Shown here piece by piece: positions 32,997 through 45,265 of a stretch of 64,000 nucleotides of DNA. This DNA is from Imbricaverruca yamaguchii. Its lineage: Eukaryota; Arthropoda; Thecostraca; Neoverrucidae. Numbering within the stretch: the first letter of the stretch is position 1; each line of letters opens with the position of its first letter. The notes under the pieces are model-generated. The model ran no database searches. It was not told the DNA's origin and saw only the letters and a list, made by a program, of their open reading frames with translations. The DNA lies in NCBI GenBank assembly GCA_034440575.1, contig JAOTOL010001505.1, forward strand, positions 985,501 to 1,049,500, in the 5' to 3' direction. Position numbers and translations under genes: made by a program.

Positions 32997-34736
32997 CAAA
33001 CCAAGAACTTTGTGACACCTGGTTTAACACAGTTGGTGATATGCTTCACGCCGTTTGCTTACCAGCCGTGTGAGCACAAAAAAAAATAAATAATTAAAAT
33101 GGCCTCAGACTGTATGTCGAACAAGACCTCAGACTGACCTCAGACTGTATGTCGAGAATGACTGTTTACCTTCAGCTGCATCAACATTGAATAACTGCGG
33201 CTCTTGTACCAGCAGTGATCTCCAAGATTTAATCTCATCGACGCGCGATGACGTCATTTTGGCGTAGGGGCATGACAACGACCATTTCCACACATTACTG
33301 AGGGCTGAATATTGACTAAACTGAAATTGAGGAGCCACAGTGGGTGCATACTGTTCCAATGTTTTACGTCGCAATGAAGTCATTAGTTTGTAATTCGAAG
33401 ACAACATTCCTTTCATTCTCTTCTACATTTTGGTCACAAAATCTGCTTCCACCCGTGTTTTAGGTGCACTTGACGGCATTTTTGTGAGAATGTTTTGTCT
33501 GACTTTGCGCATCGCGACGTTCGAAGAATTATGCGTTGCTTTCCATTCCAACTAAGTGCAGCTCGATACTTTTGTATTCTCCTTTCCTGTAGGAAATATT
33601 CATGGTAGCTTTCACGAGAAGCAGGAATGTGGACTGCGGGAAATAAAGCACACCATATGAACTCAATTAGGAAAATAGAAAACGTTCGGAGCACACGGCC
33701 AGTGTTGGTTAAACCGCCGACCCAGGTCGGCGCGAGCAGCATCGATCTCCATTTGTATTTAGAGCAGCAATGCAGCAGTAGCGTCAGAGCCTGCGCTGTC
33801 GTTCACCTCCGAGCTAACATTCTGTCCGGGAGTGTGGAAGCTGGTGACGTGTGCAGAGTCAGAACTGGCGTTGTCAGGGACCTCCGAGCTGACATTCTGC
33901 TATACGGGAGTGTGGAAACTGGTGACGTAAGCCATCCCCATCAGCGCCTTATCCTATCTGGCGGTGTGGGACCGTTAAGCTTGTTATTGCTCGCGGAGCC
34001 GGGAGGGCAGAGGGAGGGGGCAGGTTAACGTCCGACCAGACGCACGTGACCATCCCGACCCGGACCGTCAGGGGCGCACGTGTTCCCGTTTCGGTCGAGA
34101 ATCGCGTGCAGCGTGGACATCTGGCTTACCCGGCACACAGCTGGACTTCAGCCATGTCAGGCTCATGAACCGGAAGGAGTGCTCCTCCGCTTCTTCCGTG
34201 ATTGTTCAGCCTTGACAATCACCCGCTCCAGACGTATTCCGGGTTGTGCTCCTATGCATAGATATAATGGATATACCCAAAATAGAACCGGAACGATTGT
34301 GATGCGAACGAACTCCCTCCCTTCAGGAGTTAGCATGCCCATGATCATCACTAACAGCGATGCAGCTAGGATAACCTCAATGGAAAGGGGAGGAGGGAAC
34401 AATTGCTCCCACCTGGAAGCTTTCAATTGGAAAACGACAAAAGATATATCAATGGAGAATGTTCCCGTATCGTTTTCCCTTGTGTAATGTGCCATAAATG
34501 CGGAGACAAGCCATACATTTAACACACGAAGGTCTAAGCAATTAGCAAGTGTTCTGATTATTTAGGCCGTGAACCGTCATGTTCCAAGGAAACTTGTGTT
34601 CTCCACCGGCAAGCCTCTGACAGAATGCCACCAGGGCGCAGGGCGGTGGTGCCTGGTGGTCGAAATAATGAATTGTGTGTCAACAACGTTTGGATCATCC
34701 GTGATTCTGCTGCAGTGCCGGAGAGCGCCGCGGCAG
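32997..34736. other. No supported gene; two-copy direct repeat at 33.80-33.93 kb
   Basis: Frames of up to 135 codons, none with a recognised domain. Two copies of a roughly 90-base unit (CCTCCGAGCT, ACATTCTG, CGGGAGTGTGGAA, CTGGTGACGT) lie at about 33807-33854 and 33881-33929. The minus frame at 34163-34525 has two hydrophobic stretches but no other support. TGACGTCA occurs at 33249-33256. Confidence 0.4.
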
Positions 34737-34816
34737 GGATACACGTGATCACACTCGTATGGCTGTGACACGTGATCACACGGGATCACACTCGTATGGC
34801 TGTGACACATGATCAC
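34737..34816. repeat. Short tandem repeat with CACGTGATCACAC core
   Basis: Three irregular copies of (C)ACACGTGATCACACT then CGTATGGCTGTG. CACGTG and TGATCA are both palindromic. Confidence 0.85.
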
Positions 34817-34974
34817 ACTGCCATCGCTGCCAGACCTGCACCATCGGACATGTGGTGGCCTCAGCCCGGCAGCTCAGCCGGCTCCAGGCGGCCCACTCTC
34901 ACGCCCTGGCCGGCTGCCAGCAGCCACCGAAAACATCGCTGACGGACGTTCGCCGGCGTCCTGTCTGGCCGCCG

Positions 34975-35228
34975 CAGGGGCGCAGAGGCGCAGCCAGGTG
35001 CGGCCCTCAGGGGGTGCACCGCCGTAGGGGCACAGAGGCGCAGCCACGTGCGACCCTCAGGGGGTGCATCGCCTTCAGGTCACAGAGGCGCAGCCAGGTG
35101 CGACTCTTCAGGGGTGAACCGCCCCAGGGGCACAGGGGCGCAGCCAGGTCCGGCTCATCAATGGTTGCACTGCATCCAGGCCGCAGGGCCGCAGCCTGGT
35201 GCGACCCTTCAGGAGGTGCACCGCTGCC
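34975..35228. repeat. About 50-bp minisatellite, 5 copies
   Basis: Units begin GCAGGGGCGCAGAGGCGCAG and end in GGTGCACC-like sequence; copies diverge steadily left to right. The overlapping 176-codon frame is a consequence of the repeat. Confidence 0.88.
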
Positions 35229-36285
35229 GGGCCAACTATTTGGCGGTGGTTGGGGTCAGGTGCTTCCTCAGGAGGCAGACCACTGCCTGGGCACAGAGAC
35301 GGAGTCAGCCCTCGTCCCGCCGGAGCAGAAACGGAACCAGCCCAGTCGTACTGAGCCAGGTATAGCGAACGCCATTGTCTGACGAACACGAGAAGCCTCT
35401 CGGGTCACATGACTTGCTTCATGTTATCCTTTTGACAATAGCAAATTTGACTTATGCTATTTGGCTCTATCACTATTAAGGAAAGAACAATAACTGAACA
35501 CTCTTAGCATTGAAATGGAAACGTATTTTATAATCGAGAATCATCATACGTCAAGGTCAGAATCATAAAAATCACTCCACGATGCTTCGTGCTTATTGAT
35601 CAGCATGATGCCACAGCAAATCGTGGGTTCAGAGACATTGACTTGGACAAATGTGTTCAACCCGGCTAGCTTAACCCAACCCAAGATGGAAATGGAACTC
35701 GCCGCGAAGGTGGCACACGTTCCGGGATTGGGGCCGCCATCCGAACAACAGCTTCGATGCGCGTCGCAGCTCATGCATCCAACTGCGGGCGCACTGATGG
35801 CGCCACTGGCAGTGGGCGCGGGCAACGTCGTGGAGCATGGACGAGAGAGCGTTTTTGGGCTGATTCTTTCCATGCAACCCGTACGTAATGCTACGTTTCA
35901 CCAAGTTTCGGCGGTATGCGCCCCCCCTCCCACCCTCCATGCTGGCGACGAGCGTGTCGCTGTGACGGCTGTTTGGAGTTGGGTGGCACTGACGGCGGTG
36001 ACGGGCCGCAGACGCTGCTGCCATGTGGAAGTAGCGCTCCGGCCGCGCTGCGCCCAGCTCTGCAGGTGTCCGACTGCACACTGCGTGCTGAAGACGCGCC
36101 AGAGTCGCCGCCGTCGCTACGAGCCACACATATGCCGAGTCCTCACTGTGGCAGTGGGCGACGTAAGGATTCCTCAGTCCTCACCACGAGACGTGGAAGT
36201 GCTGATTCGTCATGTCATAATGTGTTTAAGTTTTTAAGAATCTAAGAGCCACCAAGACCTCACTGTATTCAGCCTGCCAAGGGAA
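35229..36285. other. CpG-rich unique sequence, no supported gene
   Basis: Plus frame 35596-36237 (213 codons) is open in GC- and CpG-rich DNA, but its translation has no domain I recognise and both strands have competing frames. It could be part of a CpG-rich promoter or exon. No function can be assigned. Confidence 0.3.
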
Positions 36286-36289
36286 GACA

Positions 36290-36795
36290 CTATGCACATA
36301 GACAAAAATACTGCTGCAACTACAAAAGATGCTAAGTGTACTTAGCCTATGTGCGACCCCACTTGGAATATTATGTATAAGCATGCCTACCTTGAAAAAT
36401 ATACCGATATGTTAGAAAGAGTGCAGCGCAAAGCTACCAGACTCATCAATGCAATAGGTGACTATGAATATGGAGAAAGACTTATGGCATTATATATGCA
36501 CTCACCCAAGTATATGAGGTTAAGGGGGACGTGATTGAAATGTACAAAATTATAAAAGGCCCAGGTCAGGTCAATTTGAAGGACGCTATTCGGTTTAGAG
36601 TATCACATAGGGGTCATCAATTCAGGTGAGACAAGTTGAGGTGTAGGACAGTTAAGCTACAACAGGTCTTCAGTCAAAGGGTTGTTGATCAGTGGAATAG
36701 GCTGCCTGTTGATGTGAGGAGTTCCTCATTGAATGTATTTAAAAGTAGGGTGTACAAATATTTTAGACAGAACAAATTGTGTTTTGAATTCTAAC
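36290..36795 (+). pseudogene. CR1-like LINE fragment, ORF2 C-terminus (LINE-C)
   Basis: Starts with a YVRPHLEYYV-type segment (about 36347, frame broken), continues with EKYTDMLERVQRKATRLINA (36349-36534 frame) and, after a shift, MRLRGDVIEMYKIIKGPGQV, then VVDQWNRLPVDVRSSSLNVF with K-x-Y..F..NK near the end at 36790. This is the same region as LINE-B 61.8-62.3 kb but clearly diverged (different subfamily). The 3' flank has TGCTAAGTAAGTGTG repeats at 36818-36870. Severely 5'-truncated. Confidence 0.82.
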
Positions 36796-37598
36796 TTGTG
36801 ATGGATGGGATGATATATATGCTAAGTAAGTGTGCTAAGTAAGTGTGCAAGTAAGGTGATATATATGCTAAGAGATTGAGCCCCCCCTCTACGAGGCATC
36901 ACCTTTCCGTGGTGGTGGGGATTGAGTGCCCTAATGATCCGACGACCATCTACCGGAAAGAGGTGAGACTAGAGTGCCTTACTCCTTCCATCAATACGCT
37001 CACATTACAATGCCCATCTCATCCCAACATCCGTGGTCCACATCCCTGCAACACCAATTATCCCTGCTATGAGCAGGCAGGACAATTTCCCCGGTCCTGC
37101 ACGCCAGGTCAGTTTTATCGGGGTAGCCGCGCCCCTCAGCCCGTCCCCCGGGGTTGACGGAGTCCTGGAGGTTGAGGTCCGCCGTCGCACGGTGCTAGTT
37201 GTGACGGGGGACCAACACGCCTCTTTGGTCCCGATATCCCGGAGGGGCGGGCGGGCCCGTGGGGCCTCACAAGGGTCAAGCGACTGGTCGCCTCGATCTG
37301 GGGACCTGTGCCTCGGCCTGGTGCTTGCCGGCCCGGCCGACCGGGGTGAAGGGGTGGGCGGCGCTGGATCCCGGTCCGGGTGGTGAGTCTCTCTCCCGGC
37401 CGGGGATGGCGTCGCCTGCCCGGTATAGCTCCTCGGGCGCCTGGCGACCTCCCGTCCGCGGGGTCCAGGTGTCCTCCCAGTTGGCCCCTATGTGGTGGGT
37501 CGCCCGAAGAGCCGAAACCAAAACACTTTCATGGCATCCACACACTAAAAAGCAATCCTGGTCATTCTCGTAGGGACTAACTTCCCACCAACTTCTCG

Positions 37599-38700
37599 TT
37601 GGTGGAAATAGCACCAACCAGAAGATCGGCTGGGAAGCAATCCCCTACCCAACGTATCCTTGTCTTCCGTGGACTGTCGAAATGTCTCGCCACATTGTCA
37701 CCATTTCATCGCCAAAACGGATGTGAAAGATTTGGGAAGATTACCCGATGTGAAAAATTGACTGATGGTACTCTAGAGGTGGAATTCGCTCGGAGATACG
37801 CGTGGGCTACGTACGTATAAAGGTTCGTGTTTTCCTGCCCAACCCCATGAGATGCTTCAGTATCAGAGATATTGTCACACTAATCAGTTCTGAAGAAATT
37901 GTCCTGCTTGTGGGAAATGCGTTGCATCTGACCATAGTGTCAAACAATGCACATCCGATATGCCATATTGTGTAAACTGTGGGCGCGGACAGAACCCCAC
38001 ACCTCTTTTGACCGCACATGTGCTTCTTATGTCAAGGAAAAATAAATAATTGCAATTGAAGACACACACAAAGTAACGTTCCGCGAGGCTAGATAAATAT
38101 ACGAACAGTCCCACCCTAAAATATCATATGCACCGAAGGTGAAAAGCGCCGCACCAATCGCACAACAGACATACGAAGACAAAACCAAGGATCTTATTGC
38201 ACATCTGTGTGGCACACCTCTACTCTTTCGGCATATCAGTTGCCTCGCCAGCATCACCTCGAATGCAAGTGGCTTAGACCTCCGAAGCGCCAAAAGGCAC
38301 TGCTTCCTCGCGGTCGGCTCCACCACATCCTCCTGTTACGTCGCCTGCTTCAGAGCAGGCTCCATAAGAATGGCAGCTTGTCCAACAGACCACGAGACCT
38401 GCCAAAGCCTCCAACAACGACCTGGTGTTGGAGTCGGCCCCACCACATCCGCCGTTTCTACACCAAGCCAACCCACCCTAGCACCATCCAGGGCTACGCA
38501 AAACTCTTCACATAGTTCTGGAGAGGGTGGCGTGGCCTCACGACGGGTCCCGGTAGTTGCACCCCCGGCGATCCGACCACGTCCCCCGATCGAGGTCGCC
38601 CGATATGAGCGCGTCTGGACGGGCGGCGCGTGTTGGATCCAAGGATTCGTCGCCAAGCTCACGGGTGGTTGAACGACGACTCCCCGAGACGACTCCCCCA
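37599..38700 (+). pseudogene. LINE-A copy 2 ORF1, broken
   Basis: Remnants parallel copy 1: an RRM-like start (ILVFRGLSKCLATLSPFHRQ, then CEKLTDGTLEVEFA), then VRVFLPNPMRCF at the first zinc knuckle, which is damaged, and a second knuckle read as CPACGKCVASDHSVKQC about 37903-37953. It then gives a REARxxYEQ-like block near 38090 and a Pro/Ser-rich tail to about 38700. Relative to copy 1, about 300 bases between the RRM-like part and the knuckles are lost. Many stops are present. Confidence 0.7.
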
Positions 38701-38951
38701 CCGTCCCTGGTCCCTAGGGTCAGCCCCGCGGCGCCCTGGAGATGGGAGGGCCCATGGGCCCGCCTCCCACACCACCTCAAGCGATGCCCACTGGACGCAA
38801 GCGAGCACCACCATGGACACCATCACCACCCGGTGGGGGACAACACAGATCTAGTCCTGGATCGTCCGACACCAAGTCATCTCCACATTTGTATGGTAGT
38901 AGTGTAACGAGGTCAACTTTTATAGTCACATCTAGTCAAGTCGAATCAACT

Positions 38952-41530
38952 ATGTCGTCCTTAATTTTACAATGGAACTGTACGGGTGTGAGGACGAGCC
39001 TGGAGGAACTCAAAGCTATGGTAAACGAGCACTCTCTGGTATCTGTCTGTCTACAGGAGACGAAGCTTTTAGCTGGAATCCCGTTTTACCTAAAGAACTA
39101 CCAGATCTTTCGTTATGACAACCCGACAGACACCATTGTACATGGAGGCGTCCTGTTGGCCGTCCACCACAGCGCTCCTGCCTTTCAGCTTATCCTGCGT
39201 ACCAACCTGCAGGCGATGGCAGCACAAGTGTCCATCGTAAACAGAAACGTATTAGTATTCTCTATATACCTCCCACCTGGCGGACCTCATTAGGAGAATT
39301 CTGATGACTTTTAGCCGAGCTACCTCCTCCTGTCTTACTTTTAAGAAATGTTAACGCCCATCGCACAACCTGGAGATGCACCGATAGTAATTCATGCAGA
39401 CGACAACTCGACATGTTCTTCCTGCAAGAATCGCTATGCATTTTAAATACGGGTGCACACACACTCATATAGCATTCCCATCGGGAAGCACCTCCGTGCT
39501 GAACATTAATGCGGTGAGCCCGCAGCTGATGCAATCTTTCGACCTGCCTGTTGAATCCGATCCTAGAGGGAGCGACCATTTTCCAGTCTGGCTTCATTGT
39601 GTGGACGGAGCCATTCTGGGCTCAAGGCCACGGCGCTGGAATTTTAAAAAGACTGCTTGGCCGGACTTTGTAGCTAGGTTTGATAGGATTTTTAAATACA
39701 AATAGGAACGATGCTGCAACATCTACAGAGTACTTTACCTCCATAGTCTTAGATTGTTCTGAGAACTGTATCCCACGTACCTCTGGTAAGCCACGACGTT
39801 CGCCTGTGTCGTGGTGGACGGAGCAATGCCGGGATTGTATTCGTGACCGTCGACGTGCCTTTCGGATGTTTGACCGCAATAGCACCGCGGCAAACCAGAT
39901 CGTCTTCCGGCAAGCCAGGGCGGTCGCCCGGCGAACCATCCGGGAAGCCAAAAGAGTATCATGGATACAGTATGTGAATAAGCTGAATTGTTTCGACTCT
40001 CTGTGGACGAGCGGCAGATTCCCGCCATGGCGGGATGCGATGGTCATCCTCATATTGAACCCCAACAAGACTGGTTCGGACACTCTTCACTACCGACCGA
40101 TTTCTCTGACCTCATGCCCACGCCAACTCATAGAAAAGATGGCCAATGTGCGCCTCACGAGGTTTCTTGAACAACAACAAAAAAAATTACCCACGCGCAG
40201 TCTGGTTTCAGGAAGAACCGTTCCACTCTTGACCATGTGTTAGCACTGGATACTGCGATTCGTACCAATTTTAGTGAAAAGGGACATCTGGAGCAGTGTG
40301 TTTTTTGGCATTGAGGGCGCCTACGATACGACATGGAAACAAGTATTCTTTTAAAACTATGGAACTGTGGTGTGTGTGGTTCCATGGAACACTTCGTTCG
40401 GAATTTTCTTACTGATCGAACATTCCGTGTCCGCGTAGGAAGCGCAATGTCTGGTCGGTTGACGCAGATGAACGGCGTCCCCCAAGGAAGTGTTCTTAGT
40501 GTGACTCTATTTGCGCTAATGATCAACGATATCGGAGATGGTCTCCCACATAGCGTCGCGAAGTCCCTTTTCGTCGATGACGTTGCTATTTGGTGCTCAG
40601 CATCACGTTCATCCTCTATGGAAAGACAGCTGTAGCTCGCCCCTTCTCACCTTGAGAAATGGAGTAACTTGAACTGTTTCTGATTTTCTACCCACAATAC
40701 ATTTTTTGCAGTGCATTTTTGTCGCCACCGTAGCTTCCAGGATCCGAACATTCAGCTCTATGGAGAGCAGATCCCTTTCCAACCTGCAGGTAAGTTTCTG
40801 GGCATCACATTCGATTGTCGTCGTACGTACAAGGACCACCTAAAAACACTGCGGCAGAAGTGCTCCAGGTCTCTCAACATCATGAAATGTGTCGCCCGAA
40901 CTGCCTACGGAGCAGATAGGTCTACGCTTTTACTTCTATATCGATCGCTCATCCGTTCAAAACTCGACTATGGCTGTTTTATCTACGTCTGTGCCAGTGA
41001 TTCGAACAAGCGTGTGCTCGACACTGGTCACCTTGCCTTGCGTATTGCCACAGGGGCTTTCCGCACTTCTCCGACTGCAAGCCTTCTCCCGTATGAAGCT
41101 CCGCTAGACCCAAAGGCGAGACAAACTTGGACTACAGTATGCGTTCAGGATAAGGCAATTTCCCTTAAATCCAGCATACTGGGTCTTGTTTACCCGCTGT
41201 ACGGTTGCGCTGTTTTGTGGCGGACGTGGCAATGTACTACCTCCTTCTTGCGTGAAGTTGCGGGAGCTGGCAGGGCGGAGCGGTATCCGGATGCGCGGCA
41301 TTAGGTGGATTGAACCACTGCCTTTTCACCCTTTGGAATTGATTCAGCCGTCGGTAGACACGACACTGTCGGACACTCACCAGGATGAAATTACCCCCGA
41401 AATGTTTCGGATGAAGGCTCTTGAACACATTGACGCCTATCACTCACGCGCTCTCATCTACACGATGGTTCGAAAACTGATATGGCGTTGGGTGTGCCTT
41501 TGTGAGTGGTGTCACGTGCCTTTGTGAGTG
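38952..41530 (+). pseudogene. LINE-A copy 2 ORF2: endonuclease, reverse transcriptase, RNase H start
   Basis: APE-type endonuclease: MSSLILQWNCTGVRTSLEEL (QWN), SVCLQETKLL (catalytic Glu), and RGSDHFPVWL (SDH block) near 39570. The RT begins at about 39700: a WW-type linker, FPPWRDAMVILILNPNKTGS, YRPISLTSC, an EGAYDT block at 40311 (catalytic Asp of the first motif altered in context by a frameshift), NGVPQGSVLS and FVDD at about 40569-40580. The LGITFD, RSLIRSKLDYGC and ALRIATGAFRTSP segments follow. At 41458 RNase H starts (IYT-DGSKT) but one base is missing, giving IYTMVRKL. Between WIQYVNKLN and SLWTSGRFP (about 40000) roughly a hundred residues are deleted. Non-functional. Confidence 0.86.
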
Positions 41531-42329
41531 GCGCCAACTATTCCGCCTCTTGGATGAGAGTGGTAGACGGGCGCGAGGATCATGCGTGGGGAAATTTGAA
41601 GGCATTAATCTATATTTACCACTGATAGTCTGGTGATCTGGAACTTAACTGAAAGTGAAGTTACATATTTTATGCTATCCACATGTTAATTCGATATGCT
41701 AAGTTAAATCATTGATCTGCGCCCGATACTATTTTGGTACACTTTGTTCCAGTTCTTCTTTACAGAACTGAAATTATTCAGGAAGTCAAGGGGAATCGAA
41801 AGGAATAATAAACCACCCTTAAAATCTAAAGATCGTTGCTGACGAACGCGGCGCATATTAAGGAACTAAGACAATGTTTTCCTCTGGGACTTGGTCCTAA
41901 TGCACCAGTTTTGCTTTCTGGTGAACTGATCCGTGGCATCAGGATAAGCTAAATGTTATTGTGAATAAAAGTGGTTATACTGCTTAGACTATCTTTCAAG
42001 CCAATCGAATATGTTCAAGTCATGGGTGGGAGTGAGGGAAATGTGTTTGATGTGCAAAAGAGGATAGGAAATATTGTTTAAATGAGCAATATCCATTGGC
42101 TTAATGGTGGCAAGCTTCATATCTTTCAGCCACCCCTATTCTCAGCGCACCAGCTTCCACCGGTTAAAGTCGGTGGCGGTAAATCAATATCAGCTGGCTG
42201 CTATCAACCCCGGTCTGACTGCCATTCACCCCAGGGAGAGCGGGGATGTGCTTCCATACAGCAACACGTGATAGCTTTCGTGGTGTTTGGCTGTCCAAAG
42301 GTAATATCTACTGCCATCTACAGCTACTA
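41531..42329. other. Intergenic, no supported gene
   Basis: No recognised motif; frames of up to 89 codons. Confidence 0.5.
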
Positions 42330-42480
42330 TCTGCTGCTAGCGAGAGGGTGATTCGAACGATTATACTGTTGCTACTTGCTACGAGCGAGAGTAAATCTCG
42401 AGGGACTCTACTGTTGGTATTTTCCACGAGCGAGGGTGAGTCTCGAGCGGCTCTACTGTTGCTATTTGCTACGAGCAGAG
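42330..42480. repeat. About 57-bp tandem repeat, 3 copies
   Basis: Units contain CTACTGTTGCTATTTGCTAC then GAGCGAGGGTGAGTCTCGAG-type sequence; the middle copy has TTCCACGAGCGAG. Divergence between copies is moderate. Confidence 0.85.
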
Positions 42481-43191
42481 CGAAATTGGAGGAATTTTAC
42501 TCCCGTGTCTGTGTGACGCAAGCCCACATGAGCAGCTCAGACGGTTATACCAACACACTAATGTGATCTTGAAAAATGTTTGTGTGGGGATTAAAATCCT
42601 AAGAAATTATCATAGAAGAATTAGACCTGCTATTTAAATGCTGATTTCATCGGCTTTCATCACAATGCTTTCTTAGTGCCTACGTTTATTCTATTTTCGA
42701 AAAGAAGGCTTTGCGGCGGAGCTTGTCGGTGCCGACCGGGTTGAGGGCCAGGTCGGCCAGTCGCCTGTCACGCGGTTGAGTTATGTCACGTGACCTGCGT
42801 GGCCCGAGTCCGGGAGACTGCGGGACATCTGTCAGTCCGGTGGAGTGTGCCGCGCTTAGCGATTGCATGCAGCACAAGCTGAGCGAGGAGGTTGTGAGAC
42901 AAAACGGGCCGTGATGCACCACGGCATCTGCACTGGTATGTACACACCACCAGCAGAAGGCATCGGCACCGCCGCTGGAGGGGCGATGGCACCTGGCGAG
43001 TTATGGACATCCCCTGCGCCAGGTACGCAGGCGGGAAACGCTCCGCGACAGGAAATCTATTGCCCGATCACAGATGCGTTCACTGGGAGGCTCGCAACTC
43101 ATGCACCGCCTTGTGTTTAATTCTAGCAGAAATGCAGGCAGTTCAGAAATAAATCAAACGTATTTCGACGGTCTGGCACAATGCACTCGGA
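42481..43191. other. Intergenic, GC-rich, no supported gene
   Basis: A CpG-rich block at 42710-43060 with short frames on both strands and no recognised domain. Confidence 0.45.
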
Positions 43192-43510
43192 TTGCGGATG
43201 CGTGCCCCATATTGGACATCGAGGTCCGCATTGTGGATGCGTGCTCCATATTGGACATCGAGGTCCGCTTTGTGGATGCGTGCTCCATATTGGACATCGA
43301 GGTCCGCTTTGTGGATGCGTGCTCCATATTGGGTCCGGGACCCACTATGATTGTGGATGAGTGCTCCATATTAGGCACGGGGGCCCCTATGATTGTAGAT
43401 GCGTGCTCAATATTGTGCACGGGGGCCCACTTTGATTGTGGATGCGTGCTCCATATTGGGCGCAGGGGCACACTCGGATTGTTGATGCGCGCTCCATATT
43501 TGGCACGGGG
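43192..43510. repeat. 39-48-bp minisatellite, 7-8 copies
   Basis: Core ATTGTGGATGCGTGCTCCAT then ATTGGACATCGAGGTCCGC (39 bases) for the first copies; later copies have GGGCACGGGGGCCCCTATG in place of the second half and are about 45-48 bases. Both lengths are multiples of three, so the plus frame (43074-43541) stays open as a VDACSILDIEV-type repeat. Confidence 0.9.
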
Positions 43511-45265
43511 CCCCGAGGCATCGGTTGCGGAGCAACAATAAAAGAAATAATAATTTATTTACGAAAAAATTGGCTGTAATTTTCCCTAAATCGAGGTCGC
43601 TGCCGAATGTAGCGCACATAGTTCAAGCACAGCTGTACTGTGCTATATTGTCGACTCGGCACATGTGCCATGCTGCGAGGCGAACGTCTTCCCTAACCAA
43701 CTTCTCACTCAGCTCATGCCACACACAATCGCTCGGCGTGACGCCCGCTGTTGGGCAGATGCCAGCCACGCTTGATTGAGCTGATGCGCGGTCTTGGAGC
43801 ACACGTAGCAGGTCCTCACGACATGACCACGTGGCCGTCGGCTGGCCATTAGCCGGTATCGTCTGGACTCAGCTTGCTCGGACTAACTTCAGCCGTAAAT
43901 CTTTTCTTGGACGAACGTGCTAATACTTCAAAGAAGCTCTTTTGGTGTAGGCGGCCACAAATCAAAATTAAAACACCTAGTCTAACTGTTAGTGAAGGAG
44001 TTGGGACTTGCAACGCTGCAGCGAAAACGTTATCAAGGTTTGAGGCTCCGGGCGAGGCCAGAGCGGAGTCGAATCGGGCCTCATCGGTCAGATGAACTTC
44101 TGCTGCATATACATGGGAGCAGCGCTCCGGCCGGCCGGGCCGCCGCTCGTGGCACTTGACACAGTGTATTTCAGTTTGATATACGTACACCATACTCGGC
44201 GGATGAGCCTGCTGTCGGCCAGAGAGCGACCAGTTTCCGCCGAAGCGGTCTGTTTTTCAATGCTTTATGCTGAAATTAGAGTCACGCGGTCGGGCCCCTC
44301 TGCCGAATGTGGAGCATGTGTCCCAAGCTTGATTGTGTCGAACTGTGGAAGCAGGCCTTACTAAAGTCTGAATTTGCTGTGATTCCGCGACAATTGGGCG
44401 GAAGAGCGTGGCGTTACGTAAGAGGTTATAGGTCTTGGGCTGCCAACAGAGCGTAGTTGGTCTCGATAAACAAGTTCCCTTTTGCAGAGCAGTGCTCGTT
44501 CCTGATCTGCAAGCCGACACACGATAGCCCGCCTCCTGCATACGCTCGTCCAACACTCGTGTACACCTGGATAATAACTCTGATACTGTGAATAAAGTTA
44601 GCAAATGGTATAGCAAATCAATTTAACTGAAGATAAATTGAGCCTTAGCCGCAGTGTATTGAAAGTTGTTGTTTGAGTTGGTCCGTGGCCGAGAAACAAA
44701 TTTGGTAAGCGGGAGGAGTGCGCTCTCAATTGTACGTTAGGCGTCTGACCGCAATGTTAATTCGGACATCAAGGGGACCTCCAGTAAAGAAGGAAAATAG
44801 GTAGGTTCATGATGTCATTCAAGAACTCTGAAACATGCGCCCGCCACAAGCGCGCCCGGATGCTCATTAGTGTGTGCGCAAATAATATAGTTACAATTTA
44901 TTAGACTGTGTCTCCATAAAATATGATGCGAAGTGCATTTATGAAAGTTAGTTTGCCTTCAGACGTCAATCTCAGTGCCACTTATAGTGACATATTGCGC
45001 ATATTGTTACTTCGCGTATTTCCTTCTGGATCTATTTCTACCGTGGACAGCCGACCGCTGGCGGCGACACTGGCGGCCCCCGGCCTGTCCCCGACCGCCC
45101 GCCGCCATTCATAATATGGTGGGGCGCAAACCATTATCTGAATGTTAATGGACCACAACGCCAAGTTACAGGCATATTTTCAGATTTGAAACGCTAGGCG
45201 ATGTACCTGGCGTGAGTTCCGCCACTACTACAGTCGAAGCCGACAGGTTTTCTCGATATTGTTTA
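43511..45265. other. Intergenic, no supported gene
   Basis: Frames of up to 119 codons with no recognised domain or repeat. Confidence 0.5.

Larger units (their letters stand above)
36875..41530 (+). mobile_element. LINE-A copy 2: nearly full-length but internally deleted
   Basis: The 5' end includes CACCTTTCCGTGGTGGTGGG, followed by the 5' UTR shared with copy 1, a broken ORF1 and a broken ORF2 with endonuclease, reverse transcriptase and the start of RNase H. It stops near 41530 within RNase H, so the 3' tail is missing. Copy 1 and copy 2 lie in the same orientation about 3.9 kb apart. The domain order places it in the I/Jockey-related group. Confidence 0.88.

Noticed and set aside
34163..34525. 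120-codon minus frame with two hydrophobic segments (possible membrane protein)
   Set aside because: No homologous motif, no promoter or splice support, and a plus frame of similar length overlaps it.
35596..36237. 213-codon plus frame
   Set aside because: CpG-rich, stop-poor DNA with competing frames on both strands; no recognisable domain.
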